This document shows positions 20,780-32,700 of a stretch of DNA of 64,000 nt, in pieces. Each line of letters starts with the position of its first letter. Position 1 is the first letter of the stretch. The notes beneath the pieces were generated by a model. The model did not search any database, was not told the DNA's origin, and saw nothing but the letters and a program-made list of their open reading frames with translations. Both the position numbers and the translations under genes were made by a program. The DNA comes from Posidonia oceanica (lineage: Eukaryota; Streptophyta; Magnoliopsida; Alismatales; Posidoniaceae), in contig JAZBRS010000023.1 in NCBI GenBank assembly GCA_037176725.1, forward strand, positions 29,259,001-29,323,000, read 5' to 3'.

Positions 20780-23749
20780 ATGGAGAAACGAATTTCCCAT
20801 TTCTACTCTCAGGCAGCAAAGCGTGCCCGATTTGGCCCTGGGCCGTCATCCTTCGGTGAACTCAAGGAGGCAGCGTCGGCGGTTGCGGAGGCTGCGGTGG
20901 CAGGAACGGCGGCGGAGGTGGCGGAGATGGCGGTGGAGGAGGCCGTAGAGGCTGGACTAGTGACCCGGGAGGCCGTGGAGACGACAGTGGAGGTGGCAGA
21001 GACGGTGGTGGAGGCGGCCGCAGGGGCTGGGTTGGTGACCGGGGAGGCCATGGAGACGACGGTGGAGGCGGATTCTGGTTCCAGCAGCTCCTTTAGCTAC
21101 GAGGACTCGGAGGAGGAGTCCGAGGAGACGGTCTCGGAGACGAGGCCCGAGGTTGGCTTGGACGAGGCAGGGCCCGTGGAGGTGCTAGAGGCGAGGCCGG
21201 TCGATCCCCTCATTGCGCAATTTGGTGAAGACGACAGCTGGTGGCGAAACATACTTTGTTCGACGGGAGGCAGAGGGCGACGCGAGGGATCCCCCAGACT
21301 ACTGGCGGGATCAAATCCCTCGGGACGAGGTGCAGGCATCAGGACCGCGTAGGGACGCATCTTGATTGGAGTATGCCACTTCCACGCTAGCTTTGAAGCG
21401 GCAGGTAGACATCTTCTTCATTTTTCCTTCATTTTATTTAGTTATTTCAGCTTGACTGATGATTTTCTCACTTGTTTGCAGAGTCGGGCACCAGCCGTGA
21501 CCCGTTGCTACTGGGGTCAGGTCCGCCGGTCCTACGCCTTGCTGTCAACTTTCCAGCAGGAGCGTCTAGATCGAATGGGATTCGGGCATTTCCTTTCCAT
21601 CCCGGACTTTCCCCTCCGTTCGATGTTCTTGGAGGCTGTCGCAGAGCAATGGAACTTCCGCACGAGCTCGATTGTCACGAGGGCGGGCGAGTTTGTCCTC
21701 TCCCTTGAGGACATGGTGCGGTTGACCGGTCTTAGAGTCACAGGCCGACCAGTGACAGGGCGGGTGCGCTCGGGTTATTCAGCCTTGGCGCAGGAGCTTG
21801 TCGGGCGTCAGCTAGCCATGAGCGGGGAGCAGCTTGTGGTGATCACTTCCACGGTTCACCGAGTTAGTGAGTTGGTGGAGACGACAGCCGAACCAGGCGT
21901 CGAGGCCGACCAGCAGTTGCAGGCTTTCCTCCTAGTGCTATTCGGGGAGGTGCTCTTTTCACACGCCTCCTCGAAGCTATCGGCATGGTTCCTCCCCCTC
22001 TTGGCGGACTTGGAGCGAGTGGGAGAGTACGCTAGGGTGCGGTCAGCTTGGCGCACCTGTACTCCACTCTCTTCTGCTTTACTGATGGCAGTTCTCACCA
22101 GCTAGGCAGAAACCTGCCATTTCTTCAGGTAAAATCTGCATATTTAAGTTTGCATCTTTTAGAAATATCTGCCGAATATTATGCGTTTGCTAAAAGCTTC
22201 CTCGTTTTACGTGCAGATGTAGGCGTGAGACCACTTCACTTTCCTGTGTCTTGCCCCTCCTCCAGTTCCTCCGACTGGTGTCCCCTTCCCTTGGGGGTTG
22301 TTTTGGGCTGATGCTGAGCAAGCCCTTGAGCCAGTAGATGACAACTGCTACGTCGGTCGTCTACTGTTCGAGCTTCTAGTCCCGGCACAGGTAATTTGCC
22401 TTCTTTTAATTTTCCCAGCTTCCGTTTATTCACCTTATTTGGCTTGCTGACATGCATTACTTCTTTCAGGTAGTCTGGCATCTGTATGCTGAGGGAGAGC
22501 ATGCGGATGCTCCTGAGATTGCCCGTGATCGAGCCATTTTTTATTGAGACGTGTGGATCCACTACTGGAACCACTGCCACTTCCAGCAGATTGGCAAGGC
22601 ACTACGATAGCTAAGGCGCCAGCAGATTCAGCCTCTACCTCCTCCTCACCGAGTTTGGCGAGAGACACACAGCGAGGGCAGCCGTGCTCATCATTGGGTG
22701 GACGTCTACGGTCCATAGCTCTTGGACTGGGCCCGTCGTGGTTCTCCTGCTCCGATGGATGCCACAGAGGAGGACGAGGCGATGTGGGCCGAGTGGATAG
22801 ATCGGGAGTTTTCTTCTTTGATGATCTTCCACCGGTTCCACTTCCTTGGGCGTGGGAACCTTCCTTAGGGGGACACAGATCCTGGGGAGGCAGTGGTGTC
22901 CTGGCGGCTCTGCTAGATGAGGCGCAGTCCTATCGCGTCCAGTTGGAGATAGCGGTAAGCTCCTGAATTTGCAACTTGCAATTTATATTTATATCTGATA
23001 ACTTGCTGACTTCCTTTCTTTTCTTTGCAGCTCAAGGCGGCAGATGAGCAAGCTCAGCGGGAGCGTGGTCTGTCTCAGCAGCTCTTCGTCCTGACCGGAG
23101 AGGTCGAGCGCCTGCGTGCTTCCGCTTCTCAAGTATCTCTATATTTATTGTAGCTTTTGTAGTCTGATTATGAACTGTAACTGACTTGAATCTTTCCTTT
23201 CAGCCCTTGACTAGTAGTGCTCCTCCTCCGGACCACTCAGAGGAGATCTCTTCTCCAGGAGAAGGTAAACATGTCTTTATTTCTTTTCTACTCTTGGAAT
23301 CTCCTTGGTTCTGACACCGCTGTTTGTAGGTTACTTATCTAGAGAGCGAGCTGAGGGAGCGGGCTGGTGACTTCATAGTTGCCAGCTCTGTCGGGAGGTT
23401 GGAGAAGCTGGAGGGGACAGTTGCCACCAGTAGTGCTCAGCTTCGAGAGCTTGAGCAGTAGGTTACCGACAAGGATACCGAGATCGCCTAGTCTCAGGCG
23501 GTATGATTTGATTCGGTGCTTCTTTATGTCCTCTATGTCCTTGCTTGTATCTGACATTTTGATTGCTTCCCTCCTCAGAGCATGGCGGGGGTTATCACCC
23601 AGCTTGAGTTCGAGCTAGGGCACTACCGGCGGTTTGCCTTTACGGCTGGTGTTAGGCTCGGGGTGCCCGTTCCTTCTGTACCGAGCCGCCGGTCAGGTAG
23701 CCACCACTCTCGGTCCGTCTCCAGGGCTCCGTCGAGCGTTTCTATTTGA
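20780..23749 (+). pseudogene. Antisense gene C: plant mobile domain protein with coiled coil, eight exons
   Basis: An ATG at 20780 gives a basic start, then an Ala/Val/Glu-rich stretch and an acidic Ser-rich linker. The PMD core follows: FVLSLEDMVRLTGLRVTG and PVTG (about 21690-21765), AHLYSTLFCFTDGSSHQLG (about 22049-22105) and a 'WAWDHF'-like site whose two Trp codons are TAG and TGA (about 22217-22236). The C-terminus is a coiled coil (LKAADEQAQRERGLSQQL, LEKLEGTVATSSAQLRELE). Seven GT-AG introns of 65-88 nt fit: 21405-21481, 22129-22216, 22391-22469, 22955-23030, 23133-23203, 23265-23329, 23501-23578. There are also frameshifts near 21250 and 22045 and several stops. It looks like a host PMD gene captured with its introns, which can persist because they are antisense to the element's RNA. 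Confidence 0.72.
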
Positions 23750-24289
23750 CAGTCGCCGCATCCTCCTACCGCTCCTTCTCCGGCTCCTGCTTCAGCTCCT
23801 GAGGGTGAGGGAGAGAGTGCTTCTTAGCCTTCTTGTACTTCAGGGGTATGCCCCGGTGATCTTGTAGAACAAATATATATTTATAGATTTCTGCACACTT
23901 AGCATACTTGTCAAATACTTCTTTTGAAATACCTTTCTCAAAGTTAAAATGAGCTTAAGCGACCAATATAGTAAAATAATGGCCTTTAATCCAATTTAAC
24001 TTGAAACCAAAATATTCAAGTGAAATAGTATGTAAATGACATGGTTACAAGGAAAGATTTCACCTGGAAGCTTTACAATTGAGTTTCGAAGTCCTTGGCG
24101 CTCTAGCGAGCCATTTACTTGATGAAATGAGCAACCAGAGATTCTGAATGGCCCGGATGTCCAAAAAATATAAAACCAACGCTCACACGTGTATTTCAAC
24201 TTAGTTAAACCTCTAGGACTGGTGAAACAGGTTTACGCAACTCAAACATGGATTAGGGGGTCTAGCCAAGTTCAATAACTTAAGCCACT

Positions 24290-24435
24290 GATAAAATGTT
24301 ATACGCCTCATCTGGTGCGTCCAACATTATTCGTTGTATTTCCTGCGTCCAATGTCGGAAAGCTGATTTAAACGTTATACGCCGCACATGGTGCGGTTAA
24401 CGTAGGACACGCTATATCTCGCGTACAACGAAGCG
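24290..24435. repeat. Palindromic word cluster between PMD genes C and B
   Basis: Words GTTATACGCC, GCGTCCAACATTATTCG, GCGTCCAATG, AACGTTATACGCCG, GCGGTTAACGTAGGACACG and GCGTACAACG lie in about 140 bp. A TATA-like TTATAAAAG follows at about 24539, before the gene B start at 24644. Confidence 0.75.
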
Positions 24436-24643
24436 AGCCTAGAATCTTTTCTTTCCTTTCCTGTTCTTGGCTAATCTTCCGGAATGCTACGAAATTTTCT
24501 CAATACCTGCGTGTGTGATCTTCGACGGCCTTCCTGTGCTTATAAAAGCCTGGCCACCCCTTGGAATTTGTGCACACTTGCCCCTTACATCCTTACTGAT
24601 TTTCTCTTGATTTGTGCTTCTTCCTTTCTTCTCTTTTGCTCTC

Positions 24644-25989
24644 ATGGTTTCTAGTTCAGTCCCCAATGTTTTCATGCACAACAAGAAGGGAGTTGCAAAA
24701 CCTTTGGAAGGGATTGAAGGGCATATGATGTCCCTTATCAAAGCGGGGAAAGTATGATTTTCTTCATTGGTCCTTTCACTCTCTTTTGTTCCTCATGCTT
24801 TCGAATTTGTTTGCAGGAAATCCTCGATTTTACCAAAACACCCTGCTTTGATAATGACTTCCCCTACTATTCTCCTTGGGTGAAGGACTTTGTGCTTTGG
24901 GCTCGGGAAAGGAAGTCTATTTTGGCTCGTACACGCTTTGATGGACTTTTGGATTTATTGGGCACAAACTTGGACTGGCCTCTGTTTCATGCCTCATGCG
25001 CCTTCTAGAGTCCCGAGACTCACACTTTCTTCTTTGGGGGTTGTGAGATGACAATCCTAGTGGAGGATGTTCATGGCCTACTTAGTGTGACTCAGATTGG
25101 AGCGGCTCGGCTAGATATTGATTTCCCGTTGCCATACGGAACAGTAGATATGCAAACATTCGTAGACCATATCTTCACTGTTCCGCCTACCATCCCAGTG
25201 ATTAGGGGTCGTAGGCTCGACTTGGCACATCTGTACTTCAGCTTCCGGCAGATTGAGGACTCTGCCTCTCAGGATCAACTGCTGGTGTGTCTACATTTAT
25301 TGATTGGAGGCCTCGCCATATTTGTCACCAAGGACTTCTCCTTGAATGTCTATCACACTGAGTTCTTGATAGGCCTCACTGAGCACTTCTGGTGTTCTCC
25401 TTCCGTTGCCATTCTTACTGCTACATATCTCGGTCTGACCAGCATTTCCACCAGATGGGATTTTGTAGGCTCTCCTTTCCATCTTTCCAGGTGGCTGCAG
25501 GTCCATTTCCCGAGGTTTGGGCCTGTGAAGACAGATTTGATCGAGGAAAGGGTTTGCTCTTTGTCCTCTGCCCCCATTGACATCTTTGCGCCTTCCACAT
25601 CCCTCTATCATAAGCACTAGGCGCGAGGTTCTTCAGTTGAGTTGGAGTTGATAGGGCCCACCCACTTTGTGGTGTACAACTCCCATCGCTGCTTCGAGAT
25701 GGTGGGGCAGAAGAAATGGATGCCACCTCGGCTGAACTCTATTCCTCGCATTCGAGTTCGAGAGCGCAGTCTTCCATCTGATGCAGTGATGGTGTACTAC
25801 ATCCGGACTCTTTGGTCGTCTCTGGACTACCATGATGATTCAGATGGGCCATTAGCTGCTCCCTTGACTTGCTGCCTACCACAGGAGGATGCGCACTGGA
25901 GGTGGTATTCAAAACTACTGCCCAAACCCGAGGAGTGGGTTGAAGCGACCGATGTGCTGCGCAGGAAAAGGAAGAAGACGATTAGATAG
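24644..25989 (+). pseudogene. Antisense gene B: PMD-related protein, one intron, two amber stops
   Basis: Exon 1 is 24644-24751 (MVSSSVPNVFMHNKKG...). A GT-AG intron follows at 24752-24816, phase 0. Exon 2 runs in a single frame to 25989 and ends in a basic tail, RRKRKKTIR, possibly a nuclear signal. Only two stops interrupt it, both TAG (25006-25008 and 25618-25620). Motifs include SPWVKDFVLWARERKSIL, PETHTFFFGGCEMTILVEDV, GRRLDLAHLYFSF and LIGPTHFVVYNSHRCFEMVG. The pattern matches gene A and, more distantly, the PMD fold. No frameshift is seen, so it is the least damaged of the three genes. It lies antisense to gag-pol with word clusters on both sides. Confidence 0.68.
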
Positions 25990-26169
25990 GCAATTATTGT
26001 AATTTTTATTTTTGGGACAATGTATTTTCATCTCTTTAAGGGAATGAATATATCTTTCATTTTTCATCCTTGTTCATGTACTTTGGACTGTTCTGAGTTT
26101 AGAAATACTCCCTGGTGGCTTTGATATTCGATCAAGGACCCTTTGTCAGAATTCTGCAGTTTAAGTCAT

Positions 26170-26300
26170 AGTTAAAACGTAAGCCGCTCAAACTAGCACT
26201 TATAACGTAAGACGCGTGATATCATGCGTCCAATATTCCTCTGTTGGTCGGTATACACTTCAGATAGTGCGTCCAACATTGGACATTGACATTTGCTCGT
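26170..26300. repeat. Palindromic word cluster downstream of PMD gene B
   Basis: Words AACGTAAGCCGC, TATAACGTAAGACGCG, GCGTCCAATATTCC and GCGTCCAACATTGGAC lie in about 130 bp after the gene. Confidence 0.7.
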
Positions 26301-27711
26301 TTAATGCCCCTGAACTGTACTCCTACACGACCTCAGCAAATTTGTTAATCCAGCTAAGGGTATTATTGCCCCTAGTCCAAAGTGACCTCTGGAAACTCAG
26401 AAACATCCTTAACACTGTGAAATCAAAATGGTTACAGAAAACTTGGTAACAACCTATATACAATGCATGCTTTAAGCAAACCTAATGCTATGAAAAGAAA
26501 AAGGTCTTAATGCAAAAAGTTAAGGGAAACTTGGATTTTTGAATGACAAGTATTGGCCTCAGCTTTGTTGTCTAAAGATGATATGCCAGACGAGAGACTG
26601 TCTCTTCTCGAGATCCCAGTCTTAGCTCGTAGTTGAATACCAAATGACTGTCCTGAATAGGAGGGGTCAAGTACGACGCAGAGTCGTAAAATGTCCTAAA
26701 TTTTTGCATCATTGGCCTTGCTCGTTATCAGTTTCATGAGGTGATGTTGGTTGGGTAGGTTTTACCCTTTTGCTATTTTTTGGATTTTTGACTTTGTCAT
26801 TTTTTTGGATTTTGTTTTATCATTTTTTTGGATTTTTGGTTTTATCATTTTTTGGATTTTTGATTTTATCATTTTTTTTGGATTTTTGGTTTTATCTTTT
26901 TTTTTTGGATTATTGGTTTTATCATTTTTTTGGATTTTTGGTTTTAGAGGAGACGAAGAATCTTCTGGGAAGTTGGGGAAACTGGGGACCTCATGGCTAA
27001 AAAACCTTGACAGTTTTGTCCCTTGTGCATCTCAGAGTCAGAAGATACCTCAGGCTTGCTTTGGCACCTAACTGCCCCTAGACCTAGACTTCTGCCCCTT
27101 GCCTCTAATGTGTACGGTGTAGGATGTGGGTGGAAGGAAAGTCCATGTCCTATCCTAAGATGTTGGCTGAAGATTTGAAGCCTAAACCCCTCCTAGTTCA
27201 AGGTTGATTCCTACTGCGCTTAGTACTCCCCAGTTTTCAGTTTTGACTCTTGGACAGCTTCTTTGCTGCCTTCTTTTCCATTCTATTTCTTTTCTTGCAC
27301 ATGGACAGCTTCTTTGCTACCTTCTTTTCTGACCCTTTTTTGTTTTCTTTCTGGGTACTCTGGCAAGTAGTTTCACCCCGTTTGAGTGCTCAGTCAATGG
27401 ATACTCGTTCCTTGACGAACCGAGACACTCTTTTATTTTGTACACTCCCCTCTTTTCTGCACTTCTAGGTTTTGGCCTTAGACGCCTACCCAATTTGTAC
27501 TAGGGTAACGTGTCTGACTCGAGGGCTGTGTGTGGACTTGTTGTTCATGAATTGGGAGGGGGCCCCTTATGGTTTCGCCTCTATCTCAGTGTTGGATCAT
27601 TTCCTTTCCTTCTCTCACGAAGTGTTTGTGGGGCGAGGCTAAGGCATGACTCCTAGGCTTCAACAGCAGTAGGCCCTCAAGCATGGGTAGACTAATGGCT
27701 CAGTGTGCATA
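26301..27711. other. Spacer between PMD gene B and the end of pol, with a T-rich minisatellite
   Basis: No gene recognised. A T-rich array at about 26770-26950 repeats TTTTTTGGATTTTTGGTTTT with about 25-bp spacing, around seven copies. A short duplication (TGGACAGCTTCTTTGCT) lies at about 27251 and 27302. Open frames across the T-rich array are Phe/Leu-rich artefacts. Confidence 0.6.
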
Positions 27712-29031
27712 TCAAGGGTAGTACCTCTTGAGGTGCAGTGCATTCCAGGGATATTCAAGCCTAGTGCCATCCTCTCTAACCAAACAATAGGCATTGCCCG
27801 GATATGCCTCAACCACCAAGTATGGTCCTTCCCAATTCGGTCTCAATTTCCCATACTTACGAGGAAGGATTTCTTTAAGCACCCATTCACGAATATTGAA
27901 TTTACATTCAATTACTTTCTTCTTATATGCTCTTACGAGTCGTTCTTGGTAGAGGCGGGCATGCTCAGCTGCTTGCAACCGCTTCTCATCAGGCAGATCC
28001 AACTGTAGACTTAATAATTGCCTCTTATCCTCGGCAGTTATCTCATCGTCGAGTTGTACCCTAGATGAGGGGACCATGACCTCAAATGGGACTACTATCT
28101 CCATACCATAAGTAAGCACAAACGCGGTTTGGCCCGTAGGCATTCTTATGGATGTTCAATAGGCCCATAAGGTATCAATTAGCTTATCTATCCAGTCATG
28201 TCCCTTGGCTCCTCCTACCGTTTTCTTAAGGATTCGGATTAACGTTTTATTAGTAGCTTCAGCTTGCCCATTACCCTGGGGGTAATATGGCGATAAATGA
28301 TGCAAATCAATCTTAAACTTCTTACAGAGCTTTTTTAAGTCTTGGGATACGAAGATTGCGCCATTGTCTGCTACTAATTTCTTTGGGATCCCGAACCTTC
28401 AGAGGATATTCTTCCGCATGAACTTGAAAAGATTTGAAGCTTTGATTTTAGTGAACGCTTCCGCTTCAGCCCATTTAGTGAAGTACTCAGTGGCTGTGAG
28501 GATGAACCTATTCTGCTTTTCGGTGTCGAATGGTCCTACAACATCAAATGCCCACATGGAGAAAGGCTATACTGTTTGAGTTGGATTTAACTCTGATGCT
28601 GGTGCACGTATTCTATCTGCATGGATCTGGCACTGTCTGCACCTTCTCACCTTGTTTGCGCAATCTGCCTCCATTGTGGGCCAGTAGTACCCTCTACGCA
28701 ATATCATTTTTGCCATGAATTGAGAACTGATGTGTCCTCCACATATGCCTTCATGCATTTCTCCAGTAATAACTTCAACCTCCTCATAAGTGACGCAGCG
28801 TAGCTCTATTCCACTGAAAGACCTTTTGAAAAGGACCCTGGCTCTCATGAAGTATCTTGTGACCATTCTCCGAACTGCCTCTTTGTCTTGTGAAGTTGCA
28901 TAGTCGGGGAAGATCCCGTCTTGAATGTAGTTCTGGATGTCAAAGAACCATGGGTTCCCATCATCCTCTATGTTGTAGCAAACTTCAAACATGGCTACCT
29001 TTGATTCCCTAGCTTTCTGTCTAAGCTCCAC
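27712..29031 (-). pseudogene. Tat-like integrase
   Basis: Read on the minus strand from 29031. The HHCC zinc site is present (HEGICGGHISS, then CRQCQIHAD, about 28630-28790). The catalytic core from about 28560 to 28200 carries the Asp, Asp, Glu signature in the contexts FDVVGPF, VADNGAIF and GQAEATNK. The C-terminus (MPTGQTAFVLTYGMEIVVP ... GPYLVVEAYPGNAYCL) ends at 27712. Stops at about 28567 and 28147 sit where relatives have Trp, so TGG changes are likely. This integrase would insert element DNA; here it is inactive. It closes the pol gene, and the antisense PMD genes lie beyond it. Confidence 0.88.
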
Positions 29032-29112
29032 GGCCCATGGCTCAGTTGAGTCATTGGCAGGTGTCCCGTGTTGCTGTACTATTATTGTTTGTTCTCAGAC
29101 ATTGATGGGGAA

Positions 29113-29500
29113 CTAGATTGAGGAAACCAACGAAGCAAGAGCATCTGCTAGTAGGTTATGACTTCGGAGGGTGTGGACATACACCACTTGCTGAAACCGC
29201 ACCAATAGGAGGCGAGCAATGCCTTTGTACTCTTCTAGCCTTGGATTGAGGGTTCTATACTTGTTCAGAATTTGTCTTAGAACCAACTGGGAGTCTCCGA
29301 TGAGTTTCAACTGCTTTGCCCCTAGCTCCAGCACTAGGCGTAATCCGAGGATCAAGGCCTCGTACTCTACAACATTGTTGGTATTTGCGGCGAAGTTTAG
29401 CTGTACAACTTGGGGAATGAGAACTCCTTCCGGAGTAAGAAGTGCTACTCCGATGCCTGCCCCTTATCTATTGAGTGCTCCATCAAAGTAGAGAGTCCAT
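29113..29500 (-). pseudogene. Tat-specific second RNase H (archaeal-type)
   Basis: From WTLYFDGALNR (first Asp) through EALILGLRLVLELGAKQLK and IGDSQLVLRQI (second Asp) to VHTLRSHNLLADALASL, the full archaeal-type RNase H pattern is present. A TAA at 29464-29466 interrupts it after GALNR. A second RNase H between the first one and integrase is the hallmark of the Tat/Ogre lineage. Confidence 0.88.
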
Positions 29501-29796
29501 TGTCGAGTGGGAGACTCGGTAGCTTGTATTTCTAGTATTTCCTCATTACGGAAGTCTGTTCGGACTGGTTGATAATCTTCTATTGGTAATTCTGCCAAGT
29601 GATCTGCAATGACTTGCCCATTGACCGCTTTCTGAGATACATATTGCAAGTCGAATTCAGTGAGGAGGAGTTGCCACCTTGCCAATCTTCCAAAGAGGGT
29701 TGGCTTCTCGAACATGTACTTGATTGGGTCCATCTTGGCGATGTAACAGACTTTATGGGCTAGGAAGTAGTGTCTCAGCTTTTGAGATGCCCATAC
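29464..29796 (-). pseudogene. Tat-like first RNase H, C-terminal half, and connection
   Basis: On the minus strand WASQKLRHYFLAHKV opens at the left edge of the solo-LTR insertion. It continues the RNase H that stops at 46500 on the other side. DPIKYMFEKPTLFGRLARWQLLLTEFDLQY and ADHLAELP follow, the conserved RNase H end and connection. The frame is open to 29464. Confidence 0.85.
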
Positions 29797-32700
29797 TGTT
29801 GACACCCCATTTTGACAGGCTGAATTAGTGGAATCTCTCTCTTTGGTGGCTTCTGGACCAAACCAACACCTAAACCCAAACCTAAAAACACACCCTCCTT
29901 TTCATCCTTCTCTTCAAAACAAGCCCAAACTTAACCTAGAATCACACCCATTTCCCAAGCCCAAAAACTACCCAAAAACCATAGGAAAACTCACCATTCC
30001 CAACTTAGCAAGCCTACCCAAACACTTAGAAATTTCCAACCCAAAACCACTCCCAAAAATCCTAGAAAACCTAGGTAAAACTACCCTTTTTCTACACCTC
30101 AAAACCCTTCCAAAACTTTCTCAAAACTGAACCAAGCCCTAGGTCCAATACTAGAGACCCTAGGCCACACACTCCCCAAATTTCACCTCTTTTCAAAACT
30201 TCTAACCCCTCCATTTACCCAAATTATCCTTTTCTCTCTCCTAGATTATTCTTTTCTCTCTCCTCTCTCTCTCTCCTGATTATCCTCCTTCTTTTCACTC
30301 CCTTTTCTCCTTTCTTCTTGCCTGGCTGTGGGCCCCCTCATGCATCTCTCTTTTTCGTATTTTATTTGTATTTTTATTTTATTTTTAGCTTATCCTTTGA
30401 TTTTCTAATATTTATTTTCCTCCCTCTCCTCTCTTTCCTCTTTCTTTCTCCATCTCTTTCTTTTCCCCTCTCTCTTCTTTTTCTTTTCCTTTCTTCCACT
30501 AAACCTTTAAAAACCTTTAAAACTCTAATTAAAAAAGGAAAACAAAAGAGAAACAAATCAAAACCTAAAAAAGGAAATAATTAAAAACTTGGATAAACAA
30601 TTAAAAGAAAAATCCAACTAAAAGCAATTAAAAAACTAAGAATGCAATCTAAAAAACATAAAACAAACAAGAGGAAAATGCTATTAAAAACAAACAAAAC
30701 AAAAATATAATCAAAAGAAACAAAAAGAAAGAACCCTATAACAACAAACAAAAGTAAATACTAAGAAAGAAGAAACAATTAAAAAACCCTAGGATAAGTA
30801 ATTAAAAAACAATTAACAAATCCGAAGAAGCAATTAAAACTTAAAACAATTTAAAAGACCTAATTAAAAAGAAAAGAGAGAAAAAACTTAACAAGAAAAA
30901 CCTAACTTAAAAATAATTAAAAAACTTAACAACCATTTAAAACAAACTTAAAAAGAAACAATTTAAAGAAAACTTAAGAAAAATCATAAAAAACTTAATC
31001 AAAACTAAAACCCCTCTTAACTCTAATTTAAAAAATTAACCAATTAAAGGACAATCCTTCAAAACCTAATTAAAAATCCTAACCTAAAAACAACCATTCT
31101 AAAATATTTCCAAATCCTTTCTTATTTTATTTCATTTTAATTTTTCTTCTTTTTCTTCCTTTCCTTTTTCTTCTTCCCCATCTCCCTTCTTTTCTTTCTT
31201 CTTTTTTCTTTTCTTCTTCTTCCTCAAGCCCACTTCATCTTTTCTTCTTTTCTTCCACTCCACCAAGCCCACGGCCCATCTCCTCCTGCTTCATCTTCTC
31301 TTCTTCTTCTTCTTTCTTCCAACCTACAGCACTCTTCTCCCTCTCCTTTCTCCCCCCATTTTTTTGTTTTTCAAAACTTAAATCTCCCACCAATCCACTT
31401 CTCCATCATTCTCCCTCTCCTTCCCTCCAAAGTCCCTCCATAAAACACACCCACAGACCTCCTCTCAAACCCTCTCTTTTCTTCTTCTTCAAAAAAAAAA
31501 CCAACACCAACCTCCTCTCCTTCACTCCACACCACAGCCAAGCCTCCACAGCCATCAGACTACTCTCCCTCTCCCGGCCTCCTCCTCCACAGACCAACCA
31601 CCATCAGACCTCCCCACAGCCGACCTCTCCTTCTTTCTCTCTCTCTTTCTGGCCAAAAAATCCACTGCCAACAAATCCTCTCCACTCCCTCTTCTCTCCT
31701 CTCAGCAGCCATCAACACAGACCACCAGAAACACCAACCACCATCACACCTCCACCTCCAACAGACCTCCTTCTTCTGCCTCTACAACCCACAGCCAAAA
31801 AACCCACAGCAAAACCCAAAAAAAACCAAACCTACAGACCAACTCCCACCATAACAGACCTCACCCACACTCCATCAAACCAGAGCTCCACGACCTTCCC
31901 TCCATGCTCCAAACCTCCACCATACCCATCCCAAGCCCAGAAGCCAGAGGGAAAGGGAAGAAACCAGAAGAGAAAAGGAAGAGGAGAGAGAGAAAAATAG
32001 CAAAACTTCTCCTAATTTCTGCGACCACCTCAGTGTACGAAAAATTTATCCGAGCCCACCAGTAGATCCGTCTCGTTCTCTCGTCCAACCCCATATTTTT
32101 ATTTTCGCGTTTCGAGCCCCGTAGCGCCTGCAGCGGCTCACCGGAGTTCATCATCTTCCTTGGCGCCGTTCGCCGGAGCAGCGGCCACGTCGCCTCCCCG
32201 CGCCGCCACGCCGCTCCGCAGGCCCGCCTAGACCTCGCCGTGCCTCTGCCAAACCTCCCGCAGGCCAATCGTGCCGCCAGTGCGCCGCTCCGCCACCTCC
32301 TCCGCCGTGCAGTAGCTCGCCGGCGTCAGCCCTCTGTCTTCCCTGGCGAAGCACCCGCATGCCACTTTGCATACTACATTAAGCCACCTTCGTTTCTTTT
32401 ATTATTATTATTTTTTATTATTTTTCCTTAACTTAGGAACTTTACCGCACATTGCATTTCTACCTTACATTTTTTCCTATTTATTTTCAGATCCAACCAC
32501 AGTTTATAATTCACTTAAATCTGAATAAAAACCATATAAAATTGCATAAAAAATATGTAGTTTCCTTTATTTGCATGTTAGTCCCTCTGCTGTGATTTCC
32601 TTCAGTGTTTATTTTAGTTCTGGCCCTCTAGTTTTCCATTATTGCATGTTAGTCCTCCAGTTGATAATCTGATTTAATGCTTGTATTTTACCTTGATAAA

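Noticed and set aside
20809..21360. Minus-strand Ala/Ser/Thr-rich frames opposite PMD gene C
   Set aside because: They mirror the GC-rich Ala/Val/Glu repeat of gene C. The plus strand has domain and splice evidence.
19034..25989. PMD genes as ordinary host genes at this locus
   Set aside because: They lie inside a single Tat element bounded by matching LTRs and a perfect TSD. Clusters of the element's own word flank each gene, and all three are broken.
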